Positions 26,446-35,721 are shown, counted from the first letter of the stretch. The stretch: 64,000 bases of DNA from Velthaea sp965214335 (GCA_965214335.1 CBDCBO010000005.1:434001-498000), one strand, 5' to 3'. Made by a program: numbers and translations. Notes: generated from the sequence alone by a model not told the origin.

Positions 26446-27611
26446 GATTGCTCGAGCTGGGCGATGCGCGACTTGAGCGACGGATGAGTGGAGAATAACA
26501 GCTCGGCCCATTTCGGCTGTTCGTCCTCGGCCAAATTTTGGTCGCGCAGGCGGCGAAAGGCGCGGGCGCCGCTGTGCGGGTCGCCGGTCGCGGCTATGGC
26601 GAACCGGTCGGCGCGGCGTTCGACGGCGCGCGACAGGGCGGCCATCAGCGGCGAACCCAGCGTCGAAAATAACGACGCGTAAAACGCGAAGCGCGTGCCG
26701 TCGGCAAGCGTCTCGAGCCGGCGCCCGGCCCGGCCCAAGGCCAAGCTGCCCGCGCCGATCGTCGCGGCCAGAAAAACAGTCCCGACGGCGATACCCACCC
26801 ACGGGTCGCGGCTAACGTAGTGGCCGAGTTCGTGCGCTACCACAAAGAGCGTTTCATCCTCGGCGAAATTTTCGATGAGCGTGTCGGCCAGCACGATGCG
26901 CTGGGTGCCGAACACGCCGGTTACGAACGCATTCGCCTTTTTTGTCTGGCGGCTCATGTCGAAGCGCAGAATTGACGCGTTGCCGGCGTTCCAGCGGGTC
27001 GCCAGCGCTCGGATTTTGGCTTCGAGCGGGCCTTCGAGCGGGACGTACGTGTTGAACAGCGGCATGATGAACGTCGGCGCGATGACGTTGGCCAACGTGA
27101 GCAAGACCGGTGTCGCGGCGATCGCAATCCACGGCCAGCTGCGCGGCGCGCGGCGGATCACCGCATCGCCGATCCCGGCCACAAGCGCCGTCACGGCGAG
27201 TCCGACCCCCGCCGCCTTGGCATGATCGGCGGCCCACGCCGCGCGGCTTTGGTCCGACATGCCGTAGGTACGTTCCATCACGTGGCTCTCCACGTAATCG
27301 GCGCCGAAGTCGCGCAAACCGTCGAGCACCGAAAGCAGCGTGATGAAGAGCGGAGCCCGCAACACGCGGGGCAGCGGCCGCAGCGCCCGTTCGACCGGTG
27401 CGGCGACGATAAAGGCCGTGATGGCCAGCGACGCCGTGGAACGCACCAGGCCGGCTAGGAGTAGACCGCGCCGCGTCAGGCCGTACGCTTTGGAGTCAGG
27501 TGCCGCGAGCACCGGAAACGGCGCTTGGTGGTCGAGCCACGCGGTGCGGACGCGGACGGCCGAATACCCAACGACGAAGCCGACCGCGGCGCCCTGCCAA
27601 ATTCCTCGCAT
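26442..27611 (-). CDS. M48 family membrane metalloprotease (Ste24-like)
   Basis: A 389-residue CAAX prenyl protease 1 / Ste24-type enzyme. N-terminal half has several membrane segments (LLLAGLVRSTASLAITAFIVAAP, WPWIAIAATPVLLTLANVIAP), then QTKKANAFVTGVFG, the zinc motif VAHELGHYVSRDPW, two more membrane segments and the downstream Glu ligand in VERRADRFA. All active-site residues are present. Bacterial members take part in membrane-protein quality control; a prenyl substrate is not implied. Convergent with the DUF2461 gene. Confidence 0.88.
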   Translation of the reverse strand: MRGIWQGAAVGFVVGYSAVRVRTAWLDHQAPFPVLAAPDSKAYGLTRRGLLLAGLVRSTASLAITAFIVAAPVERALRPLPRVLRAPLFITLLSVLDGLRDFGADYVESHVMERTYGMSDQSRAAWAADHAKAAGVGLAVTALVAGIGDAVIRRAPRSWPWIAIAATPVLLTLANVIAPTFIMPLFNTYVPLEGPLEAKIRALATRWNAGNASILRFDMSRQTKKANAFVTGVFGTQRIVLADTLIENFAEDETLFVVAHELGHYVSRDPWVGIAVGTVFLAATIGAGSLALGRAGRRLETLADGTRFAFYASLFSTLGSPLMAALSRAVERRADRFAIAATGDPHSGARAFRRLRDQNLAEDEQPKWAELLFSTHPSLKSRIAQLEQS

Positions 27612-27925
27612 CGTCCGACCGATTTGCCCGCCGCCGCCGCTCTGGCCTTCGTCGGCGCCGGCTGCGCGATCGGGGCCTCCGCACGATCTCGCGCGACGGC
27701 ATCTTCCAAACGATGCCCGAGGTTCGCGTGGCGGCTCGCGAGATTCTCACCGTCGTGCGTGCCGATCGACTCGCCATCGTCGCGACGGTTTCGAATGACC
27801 TTACGCCGGAAGCCGGTTATACTTTAATCTGCGTCACCGGAACCGGGTCGCGCCAAGCGCCGACGCCCGGAGATGACCCCGTCCGGAAGCGTTGGCCCTC
27901 GCGTAAGCGACGAAAGGATTTTCCG
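27612..27925. other. 314-base intergenic stretch between protease and VOC gene
   Basis: No convincing gene. It holds the 5' region of the minus-strand M48 gene and, at 27795-27823, a sigma70-like promoter for the VOC gene. An in-frame extension of the VOC gene through this stretch is possible but its residues are Arg/Pro-rich and do not resemble the family. Confidence 0.55.
27795..27823 (+). promoter_or_regulatory. Sigma70-like promoter of VOC gene
   Basis: ATGACC (-35, four of six) is separated by 17 bases from TATACT (-10, five of six), about 100 bases upstream of the VOC start codon. In such GC-rich DNA this spacing and AT-rich box stand out. Confidence 0.5.
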
Positions 27926-28402
27926 ATGAACCTGATTCCGTATCTGTACTTTGACGGCACGTGTGCCGAGGCGGTGCAATTCTATACTGAGGTGTTCGGT
28001 GGCACGATCTCATCGTTGCAGCGCTGGTCCGAGATGCCGCCCAATCCCAACTATCCGATTTCCGACGAACAGAAGAACCGGGTGATGCACGCCCATATGA
28101 ACGCGAAGGGCTTCGCGCTGATGGCATCCGACGGTATGCCGGGCACCGAACAAAAGGGTGGCAACGTCAGCCTCTCGCTCAATTTCGAAGACGTCGAAGA
28201 GGGCGAGAAGCTGTTCGAGGCTCTGTCGAATGAGGGTGCCGTCGAGACACCGCTCACTGAAATGTTCTGGGGCGCGAAGTTTGGTCAATTCACGGACAAG
28301 TTCGGCATCGACTGGATGTTCAACATCGCGCTAACCCCGGCGCCGGCGAATAACGAAGAGCTTACACTGCGGAATGCAAAACCGGCGGACGATCCGCTTT
28401 AG
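27926..28402 (+). CDS. VOC-family (PhnB/glyoxalase-like) protein
   Basis: A 158-residue vicinal-oxygen-chelate protein of the PhnB-like group: MNLIPYLYFDGTCAEAVQFY, EVFGGTISSLQRWSEMP, VMHAHMNAKGFALMASD, GGNVSLSLNFEDVEEGEKLF and the closing KFGQFTDKFGIDWMFN are typical. Members have paired beta-alpha-beta-beta-beta modules; function is usually unassigned. A good ribosome site (GAAAGGA) sits 7 bases before ATG 27926. Confidence 0.88.
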   Translation: MNLIPYLYFDGTCAEAVQFYTEVFGGTISSLQRWSEMPPNPNYPISDEQKNRVMHAHMNAKGFALMASDGMPGTEQKGGNVSLSLNFEDVEEGEKLFEALSNEGAVETPLTEMFWGAKFGQFTDKFGIDWMFNIALTPAPANNEELTLRNAKPADDPL

Positions 28403-28409
28403 CGACCGG

Positions 28410-29450
28410 TCAGCGCCATGAGTTGACGTCGCCGTGGCGTACGGCTGACCGCACTTCGCCCGAACGCCGCAGCGCCATGTTCCGACCCTCGGGCGGCACG
28501 ACGCCGTTGAGGTCGCGCTCGATATCGAGCCGCAAATAGGTCCCGCGCCCGATGTGCAGCGCGCACGTGCGATTGTCGAGTTGCACGAATTTGCCTTGGC
28601 GAGCTTCGCCGTCCCAGTCGATCACGGCAACGGCCGCCGGCATCGGGCTGCCCAGCGCACTGAGCCGTTCGACGGCATCGCACACCGCGTCGAGCGTGTT
28701 GGCGGCCGCCGCGGTGAGCCGCTGCATGTGCGCCTGATGTTGCCGGTCGTGCACGTGCTCGATCGCGGCCTGGTACAGCGCAGCGGTCTCGGCTACTTCA
28801 CGCGCGTTTTTAATTCCGTCGATGACGCGCCGCGCGTTAAAATAGTCGGTCTTCTTATCGTTGACGTACGAGCCGAGCGGGATGCCGGTAAAGAGACCAT
28901 CGCGCATTCCGCGCACTAAAATCCGGGCCGCGATATCCGGGCGCGCCGGTGCGGCCGGCTGGGCGACGAAGAACGGCAGTGCAACGCCGTCGACGATATG
29001 GTCGGGCAGGCTCAACCGCGCCGACCAGGTCGCGTAAAGCGTGCGACCGCGAATCGGGACGAAGCCGCGTCCGCAGAAGCGTTCTCCGTCGCCGCGTTGG
29101 GTGTTACCGAGCAGCGTTCCTAATTCCGTGCCGGGCTCGTACCGCTCGTACCCACCGCCCCGCTCCGGACCGCCGGCAGCCTCGACGAGCGCGGCACCGA
29201 AGTGGCAACTGTGGTGCGCGGTCGCTAACACGTAGGCGATGCGGCGCACGTTCGTGATGCCGCCGGCGCGGGCGCTCTCGACGAGCAGCGGAACGGCCCA
29301 GGCCGCGTTGGTCCGACACGCGCGCGGCACCACAGCCAGAATGGCAGCGACCTCGGCCGCCGAATCCGGTTCGAATCGCGTTCGGCGCGGCGGCGAGTCG
29401 CCGCCGGTCAGCTCCAATATACTGTCGGCCCCGTCCACGTTTGGCAGCAC
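28410..29450 (-). CDS. GH19/lysozyme-like protein with altered catalytic motif
   Basis: A 346-residue protein. Residues about 60-145 fit the GH19 chitinase/lysozyme-like fold: RRIAYVLATAHHSCHFGAAL, YERYEPGTELGTLLGNTQ, then GDGERFCGRGFVPIRGRTLYATW, where the GNTQ-x-GDG-x(4)-GRG-x-GR-x-Y pattern is diagnostic. In active relatives the helix reads AHExG with a catalytic Glu; here it is AHHSC, so the general acid appears lost. The C-terminal 200 residues are not recognised. No signal peptide is visible. GTG 29450 is the furthest start. It could be a non-catalytic glycan-binding protein or act with a displaced acid. Confidence 0.62.
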   Translation of the reverse strand: MLPNVDGADSILELTGGDSPPRRTRFEPDSAAEVAAILAVVPRACRTNAAWAVPLLVESARAGGITNVRRIAYVLATAHHSCHFGAALVEAAGGPERGGGYERYEPGTELGTLLGNTQRGDGERFCGRGFVPIRGRTLYATWSARLSLPDHIVDGVALPFFVAQPAAPARPDIAARILVRGMRDGLFTGIPLGSYVNDKKTDYFNARRVIDGIKNAREVAETAALYQAAIEHVHDRQHQAHMQRLTAAAANTLDAVCDAVERLSALGSPMPAAVAVIDWDGEARQGKFVQLDNRTCALHIGRGTYLRLDIERDLNGVVPPEGRNMALRRSGEVRSAVRHGDVNSWR

Positions 29451-29614
29451 TCCATCGGTTCACACCAGTAGCATCGGCTCTCGCTCGTGCGCGGCGCCGC
29501 CGGGTGCGCTACTATGCCCCGGAACGTACACCATACGCTGCAGGCAACCGGCAATATAGGGTCGTTGGGCCGGACCGCGCGCCGTGTTGGAACTAGCGCG
29601 GCGCGGCGGTTCGC

Positions 29615-30373
29615 TCAGCGCACGACGTATCCACCGTCGATGACCAGCGTTTGGCCGGTCATGAAACTCGATGCATCGGAAGCGAGGTACACCGCGGCGC
29701 CGCCTAATTCGTGCGGATCGCCCGGCCGCCGCATCGGCGTCAGTTCCATCCACACGCCGCCCAGCGCCGGATCGGCAAGATAGGGCGCCGTCATCGCGGT
29801 GCGCATGTAGCCCGGTGCGATGGCGTTGACCCGAATGCCGTAGGGCGCCCATTCGACCGCTAAGCTTTTCGTCGCCATGATGACGCCGGCTTTGGAGATG
29901 TTATAGCCCGACTGACGTTGCGGTACGTTCACGATCAGACCCGACATCGAAGCAATCATGACGATCGAGCCCGAGCGCTGCTCGATCATCGCCCGGGCGC
30001 ACGCTTGCGCGGTAAAAAAGACGCCGGTCAAATTAACGCCGATGAGTTCGTTCCACGTTTCGAGCGTCATGTCCTCAGCCGCGGCGTTTATGGAAACTCC
30101 GGCATTGCAGATGCAAATATCGACGCGACCCCACGCCGCACGCATCTCGGTCACGGCGCGCGCGCTGTCCTCGGGAAGCGTAACGTCGCCGAGTGTGCCG
30201 CGCGCTTCGATACCCGCAGCGGCCAATGTCGCAAGCGCCGCGTGCAAGGTCGGTTCGTCGCGATCCATCAGCATCAGTCGCGCGCCATGCGCGCCGAGTG
30301 CCTGCGCCATCGCTAATCCCAGCCCGCGAGCACCGCCCGTAACCAGCGCCGTCCGGCCATTTAAACTAAACAT
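29615..30373 (-). CDS. SDR-family dehydrogenase of the rhamnose-type locus
   Basis: A 252-residue classical SDR: TGGARGLGLAMAQ cofactor loop, LMDRD with Asp favouring NAD, NAG, catalytic Ser in MIASMSG, YNISKAG and the IDGGYVVR end. It starts at ATG 30373 with AAAGGA upstream and overlaps the kinase gene by 8 bases, so it is the last gene of the minus-strand rha operon. A role in oxidising the sugar, its lactone precursor or lactaldehyde is plausible; sequence alone does not choose. Confidence 0.85.
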   Translation of the reverse strand: MFSLNGRTALVTGGARGLGLAMAQALGAHGARLMLMDRDEPTLHAALATLAAAGIEARGTLGDVTLPEDSARAVTEMRAAWGRVDICICNAGVSINAAAEDMTLETWNELIGVNLTGVFFTAQACARAMIEQRSGSIVMIASMSGLIVNVPQRQSGYNISKAGVIMATKSLAVEWAPYGIRVNAIAPGYMRTAMTAPYLADPALGGVWMELTPMRRPGDPHELGGAAVYLASDASSFMTGQTLVIDGGYVVR

Positions 30374-31871
30374 GCGAGATCCTTTCGGCCGGCGCTGCGG
30401 CCCGCATCGCGAGCAATGCGGCATCGCGGGCCGCCCAATCGATGAGCGCTGCACGACGCGGTTCGAAGCGCCGCGGACGCGCGGTCGTGCCGACGAACGC
30501 GCGCACTTGCGCGAGCCCGGAGATGGCCCGGTCGGCGACGGCCTGCACGAGAATATTCCCGGTAGCACTCGCTTCGACGGGTCCCGCGAAGACGACGCGT
30601 TCGCAGGCATCGGCGGCGAGCTGGCAGAGCAGTGCGTTACGCGAGCCGCCGCCGACGATCGCAATCGCGCCGATCGGCGTTGCGGATAGTCGCTCGGCGT
30701 CAGCGATCGAACGACGGTACTGCAGCGCCAAGCCCTCGAACACGGCGCGCGTTAGCGCCACGGGCTCGCGTTCGGGGCGTTGCCCGCTGCGCGCGAGTTG
30801 GCCGGCAATGGCGGCCGGCATGTCGAGCGGATGCAGTAATTCGGCATCGTCGACATCGATGATGATATCGGGCGATGCGAGCAGCGCCGCGCGTTGGGTC
30901 AGATCGTCATACGTATACTCGGCGCCCGCGCGCTGCCACGCCCGGCGACACTCTTGCACCAGCCACAAGCCCATGATGTTGCGCAAAAAGCGCACGCTGC
31001 CGGCGACGCCGCGTTCGTTGGTAAATCCGGCTTCGCGCGCCGCTTCGGTCAGGATCGGCTGAGCTAATTCGAGCCCCAAGAGCGACCACGTTCCCGAACT
31101 GATATACGCGCAGGCCGCACCGTCGGCCGCGGCATGGAGCGGCGCTGCCAGCACGGCACATGCCGTATCGTGCGTTGCCGGGACGACCACCCGTAGGCCC
31201 GACCGCGGCCCCAGTTCGAGATCGCGCCGGGTCGGGCCCAGGATCGTCGCCGGTTCAACCGGCGTACTGAATAAAGCGCGCGGTACGCCGATCGGGGCGA
31301 GCAGATCGTCCGCCCAGTCACCGCTCACGGCCAGCGCTCCGGTCGTGCTGGCGTTGGTTGATTCGGTGACGTGGACGCCGGTTAACCAGTAGTGCATTAA
31401 ATCGGGAATCATCTGCAGCGTCGCTGCGATTTCAAGTGTCCGTTCGTCGCGCGCGGTGGCCGCGAGTTGGTACAGCGTGTTGATCGGCAGCTGCGCGATC
31501 CCGGTTCGTGCGTACTGCGCCTGCGCTGAGACGAGCCGCGCGTACGTTTCGCACATCCCGTCGGTGCGCGTATCACGATAGTGGTACGGCAGGCCCAAGA
31601 GGCGCCCGGCGGTATCGCACAAACCGTAATCGACCCCCCACGAATCGACGCCCAGTGAGGCGATCGGCGCGTTCGCGGTCGCTTTTTCGAGCCCGTGGAC
31701 GATCTCGGCGAATAAACCCGGAACGTTCCAATGCAAACCGTCCGGTGTACGAATCGGGCGATTCGCGAAACGGTGCACTTCATCCAACTCGATCCCGTCG
31801 TCGCCGACCGCGCCGACGACGACCCGGCCGGTCTCGGCGCCCAGATCGATCGCGGCGTAGCGGGGCTTCAT
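30366..31871 (-). CDS. rhaB: Rhamnulokinase-type FGGY carbohydrate kinase
   Basis: A 501-residue FGGY kinase closest to RhaB/RhaK, which phosphorylates L-rhamnulose at C1. Evidence: AAIDLGAETGRVVVG at the N-terminus (phosphate-1 loop), SLGVDSWGVDYGL with the catalytic-region Asp, LPYHYRDTRTDGM, VPATHDTACAVLA, YISSGTWSLLG and the adenosine loop VGGGSRNALLCQ. ATG 31871 is 10 bases beyond the aldolase/dehydrogenase stop, same strand. In rhizobia the equivalent kinase is also needed for ABC uptake of rhamnose. L-fuculose or a similar deoxyketose is an alternative substrate. Confidence 0.87.
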   Translation of the reverse strand: MKPRYAAIDLGAETGRVVVGAVGDDGIELDEVHRFANRPIRTPDGLHWNVPGLFAEIVHGLEKATANAPIASLGVDSWGVDYGLCDTAGRLLGLPYHYRDTRTDGMCETYARLVSAQAQYARTGIAQLPINTLYQLAATARDERTLEIAATLQMIPDLMHYWLTGVHVTESTNASTTGALAVSGDWADDLLAPIGVPRALFSTPVEPATILGPTRRDLELGPRSGLRVVVPATHDTACAVLAAPLHAAADGAACAYISSGTWSLLGLELAQPILTEAAREAGFTNERGVAGSVRFLRNIMGLWLVQECRRAWQRAGAEYTYDDLTQRAALLASPDIIIDVDDAELLHPLDMPAAIAGQLARSGQRPEREPVALTRAVFEGLALQYRRSIADAERLSATPIGAIAIVGGGSRNALLCQLAADACERVVFAGPVEASATGNILVQAVADRAISGLAQVRAFVGTTARPRRFEPRRAALIDWAARDAALLAMRAAAPAERISHV

Positions 31872-31881
31872 GGCCGGCGCA

Positions 31882-33972
31882 TTAACGCGTGTAAGCCGCG
31901 GTGACTCCGCCGTCGACGTTGAGAATGTTGCCGGTGCTCTTCGCGGCTCGCGGCGAAGCCAAAAAGGCGACGGCTTCGGCAATGTCGGCCGGCACCACGT
32001 TGACGCCGAGCACGGTGCGCTTACGATAGTGTTCTTCGAGCGCTTCGGGCGCGATGCCGTAGGTTGCCGCGCGCTCGTTGCGCCAGCGCCCGTTCCAAAT
32101 GCGCGAGCCTTCCAGCACGGCATCCGGATTGACCGTATTGACCCGGATGCCGAACGCGCCGCCCTCTTCGGCCAAACAGCGCGCCAAGTGTAATTCGGCG
32201 GCCTTCGCCGCGGAGTATGCCGCGGCGTTTTTTCCGGCCACGAGGCCGTTCTTGGAAGCGATGAAGACCAGCGTTCCGCCGCGACCTTGATCCTGCAGCA
32301 GCCGGAACGCTTCGCGTGCGACCAGAAAATAGCCGGTCCCCAAGATCGTGCTGTTGCGGTCCCAATCGGCCAAGGTGGTTTGGGCAATCGGCGCACTCGA
32401 GCTGATACCGGCGTTGCTAACCACGATGTCAACGCCGCCGTAGGCCAGCGCCGCTTGCCGAAAAGCGTGGCGTACGCTATCTTCGCTTGTCACATCCATG
32501 CCGGCTTCGATCGCCCGGCCGGCGCCGAAGCTCGCACAAATCTCGTCGGCGACGGCGCGCGCGCCGTCGGTATCGATGTCGGTCACCACGATGTGGGCGC
32601 CGTCGGCCGCGAGTCGCCGGCAAATCGCCGAGCCGATTCCGCCGGCGGCGCCCGTAACCAAACATATCTTGCGCGCGAATTCCCGTTCGGGCGGCATCAG
32701 GCTCAGTTTATATTGTTCGAGCGGCCAGTATTCGACGGCGTGACTTTCGGCGTCGCTGAGCGACGTGAACCCACCCAGCGTTTCCGCGCCGCGAATGACG
32801 GCGATCGCGCGCGCGTAGAGTTGCGCGGCGATATGCGCGTTTTGAGCGTCCTTGCCGGTGGTGAACATGCCTAAACCCGGCACGAGCACGACGCGCGGCG
32901 CCGGATTAACGTCGGCGGCGGGCGAGCGAAACACCGGCGTCGGCGCATCGGGATCGAGATTTTGCTGCGCGTTTTCGGCTAAATACGCAAGGTAGGCGTT
33001 GGTGTACGCGGGCGTCGCCACGGCGATTGCCGCGCGCAGGTCGTCGACGCTGCGGTCGGGTGTCCAGTCGACGAACATCGGCCGGACTTTGGTGTGGACG
33101 AGGTGATCGGGACAAGCCGCGCCGATCGCCGCCAGCCGTGGCGCATCGATCGCGTCGACGAATTCGAGCACGTCGGGTCCGTCCTCGAACCGGAGGACGC
33201 ACGCTTTGGCAGTTGAAACCGCGCCGCGTAAAAACGGCATGATGTCGGCGGCGATTTCATGCCGCCGTTGCGCGGGAAGCGCCGCGCAGCGCTCGCCGCC
33301 AAATGCCGGCCGCGCGGCCATACGGGCTTCGACGAATTCGCGAGCGCGCGCGAGCATGGCGTGCGTCGTGCGCGTACACTCATCGTCGCTCTCGCCCCAG
33401 GTGATCGACCCGTGCTTTTGCAGGATGACCAGCCGTCCGGCCGGATTCTGTTCGTGCGCTTCGGCAATCCGGCGGCTCAGCGCGAAGCCCGGCCGCTGGT
33501 ACGATATCCAAATGAGTTCGGGGCCAAAGAGTTCTCGCGCGAGCCGCTCGCCGTCGACGGCGCAGGCGAAATAGTTCGTCGCATCGGCGTGCGTGTGATC
33601 GATCGCGGCGGCCGGCAGAAACGCGTGAAACAGCGTTTCGATCGATGCGCGCGGCCGGTCGGGGTCGGTCATGCAGCGCCGCAGATGGGCGACCATCTCC
33701 GTATCGGCGACCTGCGCCCGTTGACGCAGAACGAGCACTTCATCGAGCCGCAAACCGGTAAATGATTCAGGCGTCACGCTGGCGAGATCGGAGCCCGACC
33801 CCTTCACCCACATGATCCGCACCGGCCGGCCGGTATGGTCGGATGCGGTCGTCTTGGCCGACGTATTTCCGCCGCCCCAATTGCAGATCGTCCGGTCGGC
33901 GCCCAGCCCGCGCGAACGCGCGGTTAGCCGGGTTAACACCGAACCGAGTGCGTTTGACACGTCTTGGGCCAT
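31882..33972 (-). CDS. rhaD: Bifunctional rhamnulose-1-phosphate aldolase / lactaldehyde dehydrogenase
   Basis: A 696-residue two-domain enzyme. Residues 1 to about 400 are a class II aldolase: NWGGGNTSAK, WVKGSGSDL, the zinc ligands IDHTHADATNYFA and a later His in ILQKHGSITWG. Residues about 430-696 are an SDR: VTGAAGGIGSAI, DIDTD, SNAG, IASKNG and YSAAKAAEL, ending NILNVDGGV. This fusion cleaves L-rhamnulose-1-P to DHAP and L-lactaldehyde and oxidises the latter to lactate, as known for bacterial RhaD/RhaE fusions. First gene of the minus-strand operon; ATG 33972 lies 15 bases from a palindrome in the divergent region. Confidence 0.9.
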   Translation of the reverse strand: MAQDVSNALGSVLTRLTARSRGLGADRTICNWGGGNTSAKTTASDHTGRPVRIMWVKGSGSDLASVTPESFTGLRLDEVLVLRQRAQVADTEMVAHLRRCMTDPDRPRASIETLFHAFLPAAAIDHTHADATNYFACAVDGERLARELFGPELIWISYQRPGFALSRRIAEAHEQNPAGRLVILQKHGSITWGESDDECTRTTHAMLARAREFVEARMAARPAFGGERCAALPAQRRHEIAADIMPFLRGAVSTAKACVLRFEDGPDVLEFVDAIDAPRLAAIGAACPDHLVHTKVRPMFVDWTPDRSVDDLRAAIAVATPAYTNAYLAYLAENAQQNLDPDAPTPVFRSPAADVNPAPRVVLVPGLGMFTTGKDAQNAHIAAQLYARAIAVIRGAETLGGFTSLSDAESHAVEYWPLEQYKLSLMPPEREFARKICLVTGAAGGIGSAICRRLAADGAHIVVTDIDTDGARAVADEICASFGAGRAIEAGMDVTSEDSVRHAFRQAALAYGGVDIVVSNAGISSSAPIAQTTLADWDRNSTILGTGYFLVAREAFRLLQDQGRGGTLVFIASKNGLVAGKNAAAYSAAKAAELHLARCLAEEGGAFGIRVNTVNPDAVLEGSRIWNGRWRNERAATYGIAPEALEEHYRKRTVLGVNVVPADIAEAVAFLASPRAAKSTGNILNVDGGVTAAYTR

Positions 33973-33986
33973 GTTGCACTCTAATC

Positions 33987-34004
33987 ACAGATGAGCATAT
34001 CTGT
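33987..34004. promoter_or_regulatory. Candidate RhaR (DeoR) operator palindrome
   Basis: ACAGAT, a 6-base spacer, then ATCTGT form a perfect 6+6 inverted repeat in the 71-base region between the divergent rhaD and rhaR starts. DeoR repressors commonly bind such sites beside their own gene. The AT-rich surroundings would also suit a promoter. Binding is inferred. Confidence 0.5.
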
Positions 34005-34043
34005 CAAATCGTGTTGCTTTGCGGATGGTCGAGGCGCGGGCTG

Positions 34044-34820
34044 ATGTTGGCGTTCGAGCGCCGGATGGCGGTAGCGGAATTGCTGCGCCAAAATCCGGTG
34101 CTCACCGTCGACGAACTGGTCCGCAAGTTCGGCGTGTCGGCCCAAACCATGCGCCGCGACTTCCAGTATTTAGCTCAGCGCGGACTGCTGACGCGAACGC
34201 ACGGCGGGGCGGTCGCGCGCGCGCCCGAAGCGCTCGGTTTCGAGGGCGTCTTCGCGCTGCGGATCGCGCAGCGCGCGGCTCAGAAAGCCGCGATCGCCCG
34301 CAGCGCCCTCGATCTGATCGTGCCCGGCTCGACCGTGATGCTCGATGCGTCGACCTCGGTGCTGGCTTTGGCGCAGCGGCTGCCGCGCGACGTGGAATTA
34401 CACGCAATCGTCAATGCGCTGCCGATTGGGACGGAGCTCAGTACGCGCTCGCGGATCGCGACGACGATGATCGGCGGCACCGTGCGGCCGACGTCGCTTT
34501 CGGCCGCCGGACCGCTCGCCGAATTGACCTTGCGCCGGCTCTTCGCCGACACCGCGTTCATCTCAGCGCGCGGGGTTTCGCTCGAGCGCGGACTGACGGA
34601 AGCCAATCCCGCCGAATCGGCGCTCAAAGAGATCATGATCGCGCACGCGACGCGCGTCGTCGTGTTGGTCGATTCGAGCAAGCTCGAACGCACCGCGCTG
34701 AGTTACTTCGGCCCGGTGACGGCGGCACACGTGATCGTGACCGATGACGAAGCGGATGCCGGGCTAGTGCGCGCGCTGCGCGACCGCGGAATCGACGTGC
34801 GGGTGGCGACCGACGGTTGA
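34044..34820 (+). CDS. rhaR: DeoR-family sugar-phosphate-responsive regulator
   Basis: A 258-residue DeoR/GlpR-type regulator. RRMAVAELLRQNPVLTVDEL, FGVSAQTMRRDFQYLAQRG and LLTRTHGGAV form the N-terminal HTH; the C-terminal sugar-phosphate sensor has DLIVPGSTVMLDASTSVLAL, MIGGTVRPTSLS, FADTAFISARGVSLERGLTE and VVLVDSSKLER. Named by position after the rhizobial rha locus, where a DeoR protein heads the transporter operon. ATG 34044 follows a GAGG-type ribosome site. Likely controls both divergent operons. Confidence 0.87.
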   Translation: MLAFERRMAVAELLRQNPVLTVDELVRKFGVSAQTMRRDFQYLAQRGLLTRTHGGAVARAPEALGFEGVFALRIAQRAAQKAAIARSALDLIVPGSTVMLDASTSVLALAQRLPRDVELHAIVNALPIGTELSTRSRIATTMIGGTVRPTSLSAAGPLAELTLRRLFADTAFISARGVSLERGLTEANPAESALKEIMIAHATRVVVLVDSSKLERTALSYFGPVTAAHVIVTDDEADAGLVRALRDRGIDVRVATDG

Positions 34821-34834
34821 GGGAAACGCGCGGC

Positions 34835-35548
34835 ATGCCGGGCGACATCGATCCAAATGCGACTGATTCCGACCGAGTGTTACGCATCGAACTCGTGCGG
34901 ACGTGCCTGCAAATGGTCGAATTGGGCATCAATCAAGGCACGTCGGGCAATGTCAGCGTTCGGACCGGCGACCGGTTTCTCATTACGCCCAGCGGTATCG
35001 CGTACGATGAAATGACCGCCGAGCAGATCGCCGTCATGGATTTTCGCGGCCGCTATTGGGGACCGTGTAAACCGACCACGGAGTGGCGCATCCATAGCCG
35101 GCTGCTCGAAACGCGGCCCGATGCCGCGGTTGTGATCCATACGCATTCGCTGTTCGCAACGACGGTCGCGTGTCTGCGCCGCGACATTCCGGCCTTACAT
35201 TACTATGTGGCTGTCGGCGGCGGTCCGACGATTCGCTGCGCCGAGTATGCGACGTATGGAACCCAAGCGCTGGCCGACAACGTGGTCGCGGCGATGGCCG
35301 GGCGCGATGCGTGCTTGATGGCGAACCACGGATTGCTCGCCGTCGGCGCGACGTTGGTTCAGACGTTACGCCGCACGTTCGATATCGAGATGCTGGCGCG
35401 GCAGTACGTGTATGCCTTGCAGATCGGCGAACCGCATATTCTGCCGGACGCTGAAATCGAACGCGTGCGCCATAAAATGCGGACGTACGGCACGCAAGCG
35501 GCGGACGATCCGGAGTTGCTCCGGCAGCCCGGCGCCGCACCGCGGTGA
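34835..35548 (+). CDS. Class II aldolase (L-fuculose-phosphate aldolase type)
   Basis: A 237-residue zinc aldolase of the FucA/AraD family: MVELGINQGTSGNVSVR, FLITPSGIAYDEM, the catalytic Glu region TTEWRIHSRLLE, zinc ligands VIHTHSLFAT, and the third His in LMANHGLLAVG. Cleaves a ketose-1-phosphate to DHAP and lactaldehyde. It duplicates the chemistry of the aldolase domain of the opposite operon, suggesting a second deoxysugar is handled (for instance L-fucose). ATG 34835 has GAGGG 11 bases upstream and follows rhaR by 14 bases; a TTG at 34817 would overlap rhaR. Confidence 0.87.
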   Translation: MPGDIDPNATDSDRVLRIELVRTCLQMVELGINQGTSGNVSVRTGDRFLITPSGIAYDEMTAEQIAVMDFRGRYWGPCKPTTEWRIHSRLLETRPDAAVVIHTHSLFATTVACLRRDIPALHYYVAVGGGPTIRCAEYATYGTQALADNVVAAMAGRDACLMANHGLLAVGATLVQTLRRTFDIEMLARQYVYALQIGEPHILPDAEIERVRHKMRTYGTQAADDPELLRQPGAAPR

Positions 35549-35586
35549 TCGTCCTGGTCCGGTAAGATATTTCGATCGCGCCTGGG

Positions 35587-35635
35587 TTGCGCGAACCTGG
35601 TTTGCCGGGCTATACTGCACGAAACGCCGGTTTCG
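35587..35635 (+). promoter_or_regulatory. Promoter and palindrome ahead of the sugar importer
   Basis: TTGCGC (35587-35592), an 18-base spacer and TATACT (35611-35616) form a sigma70-like promoter in the 173 bases between the aldolase and rhaS. Directly downstream, CGAAAC-gccg-GTTTCG (35620-35635) is a perfect inverted repeat at the expected transcription start, a good repressor position. It differs from the palindrome at 33987, so a second regulator may act on the importer alone. Confidence 0.5.
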
Positions 35636-35721
35636 CCCACATACGCTCATACATGCCGCGTCATGTACTCGGTAGCAGCGGATCGTTGTGCGCTATGGCT
35701 GTTGTCCGCTATGAGATTGGA

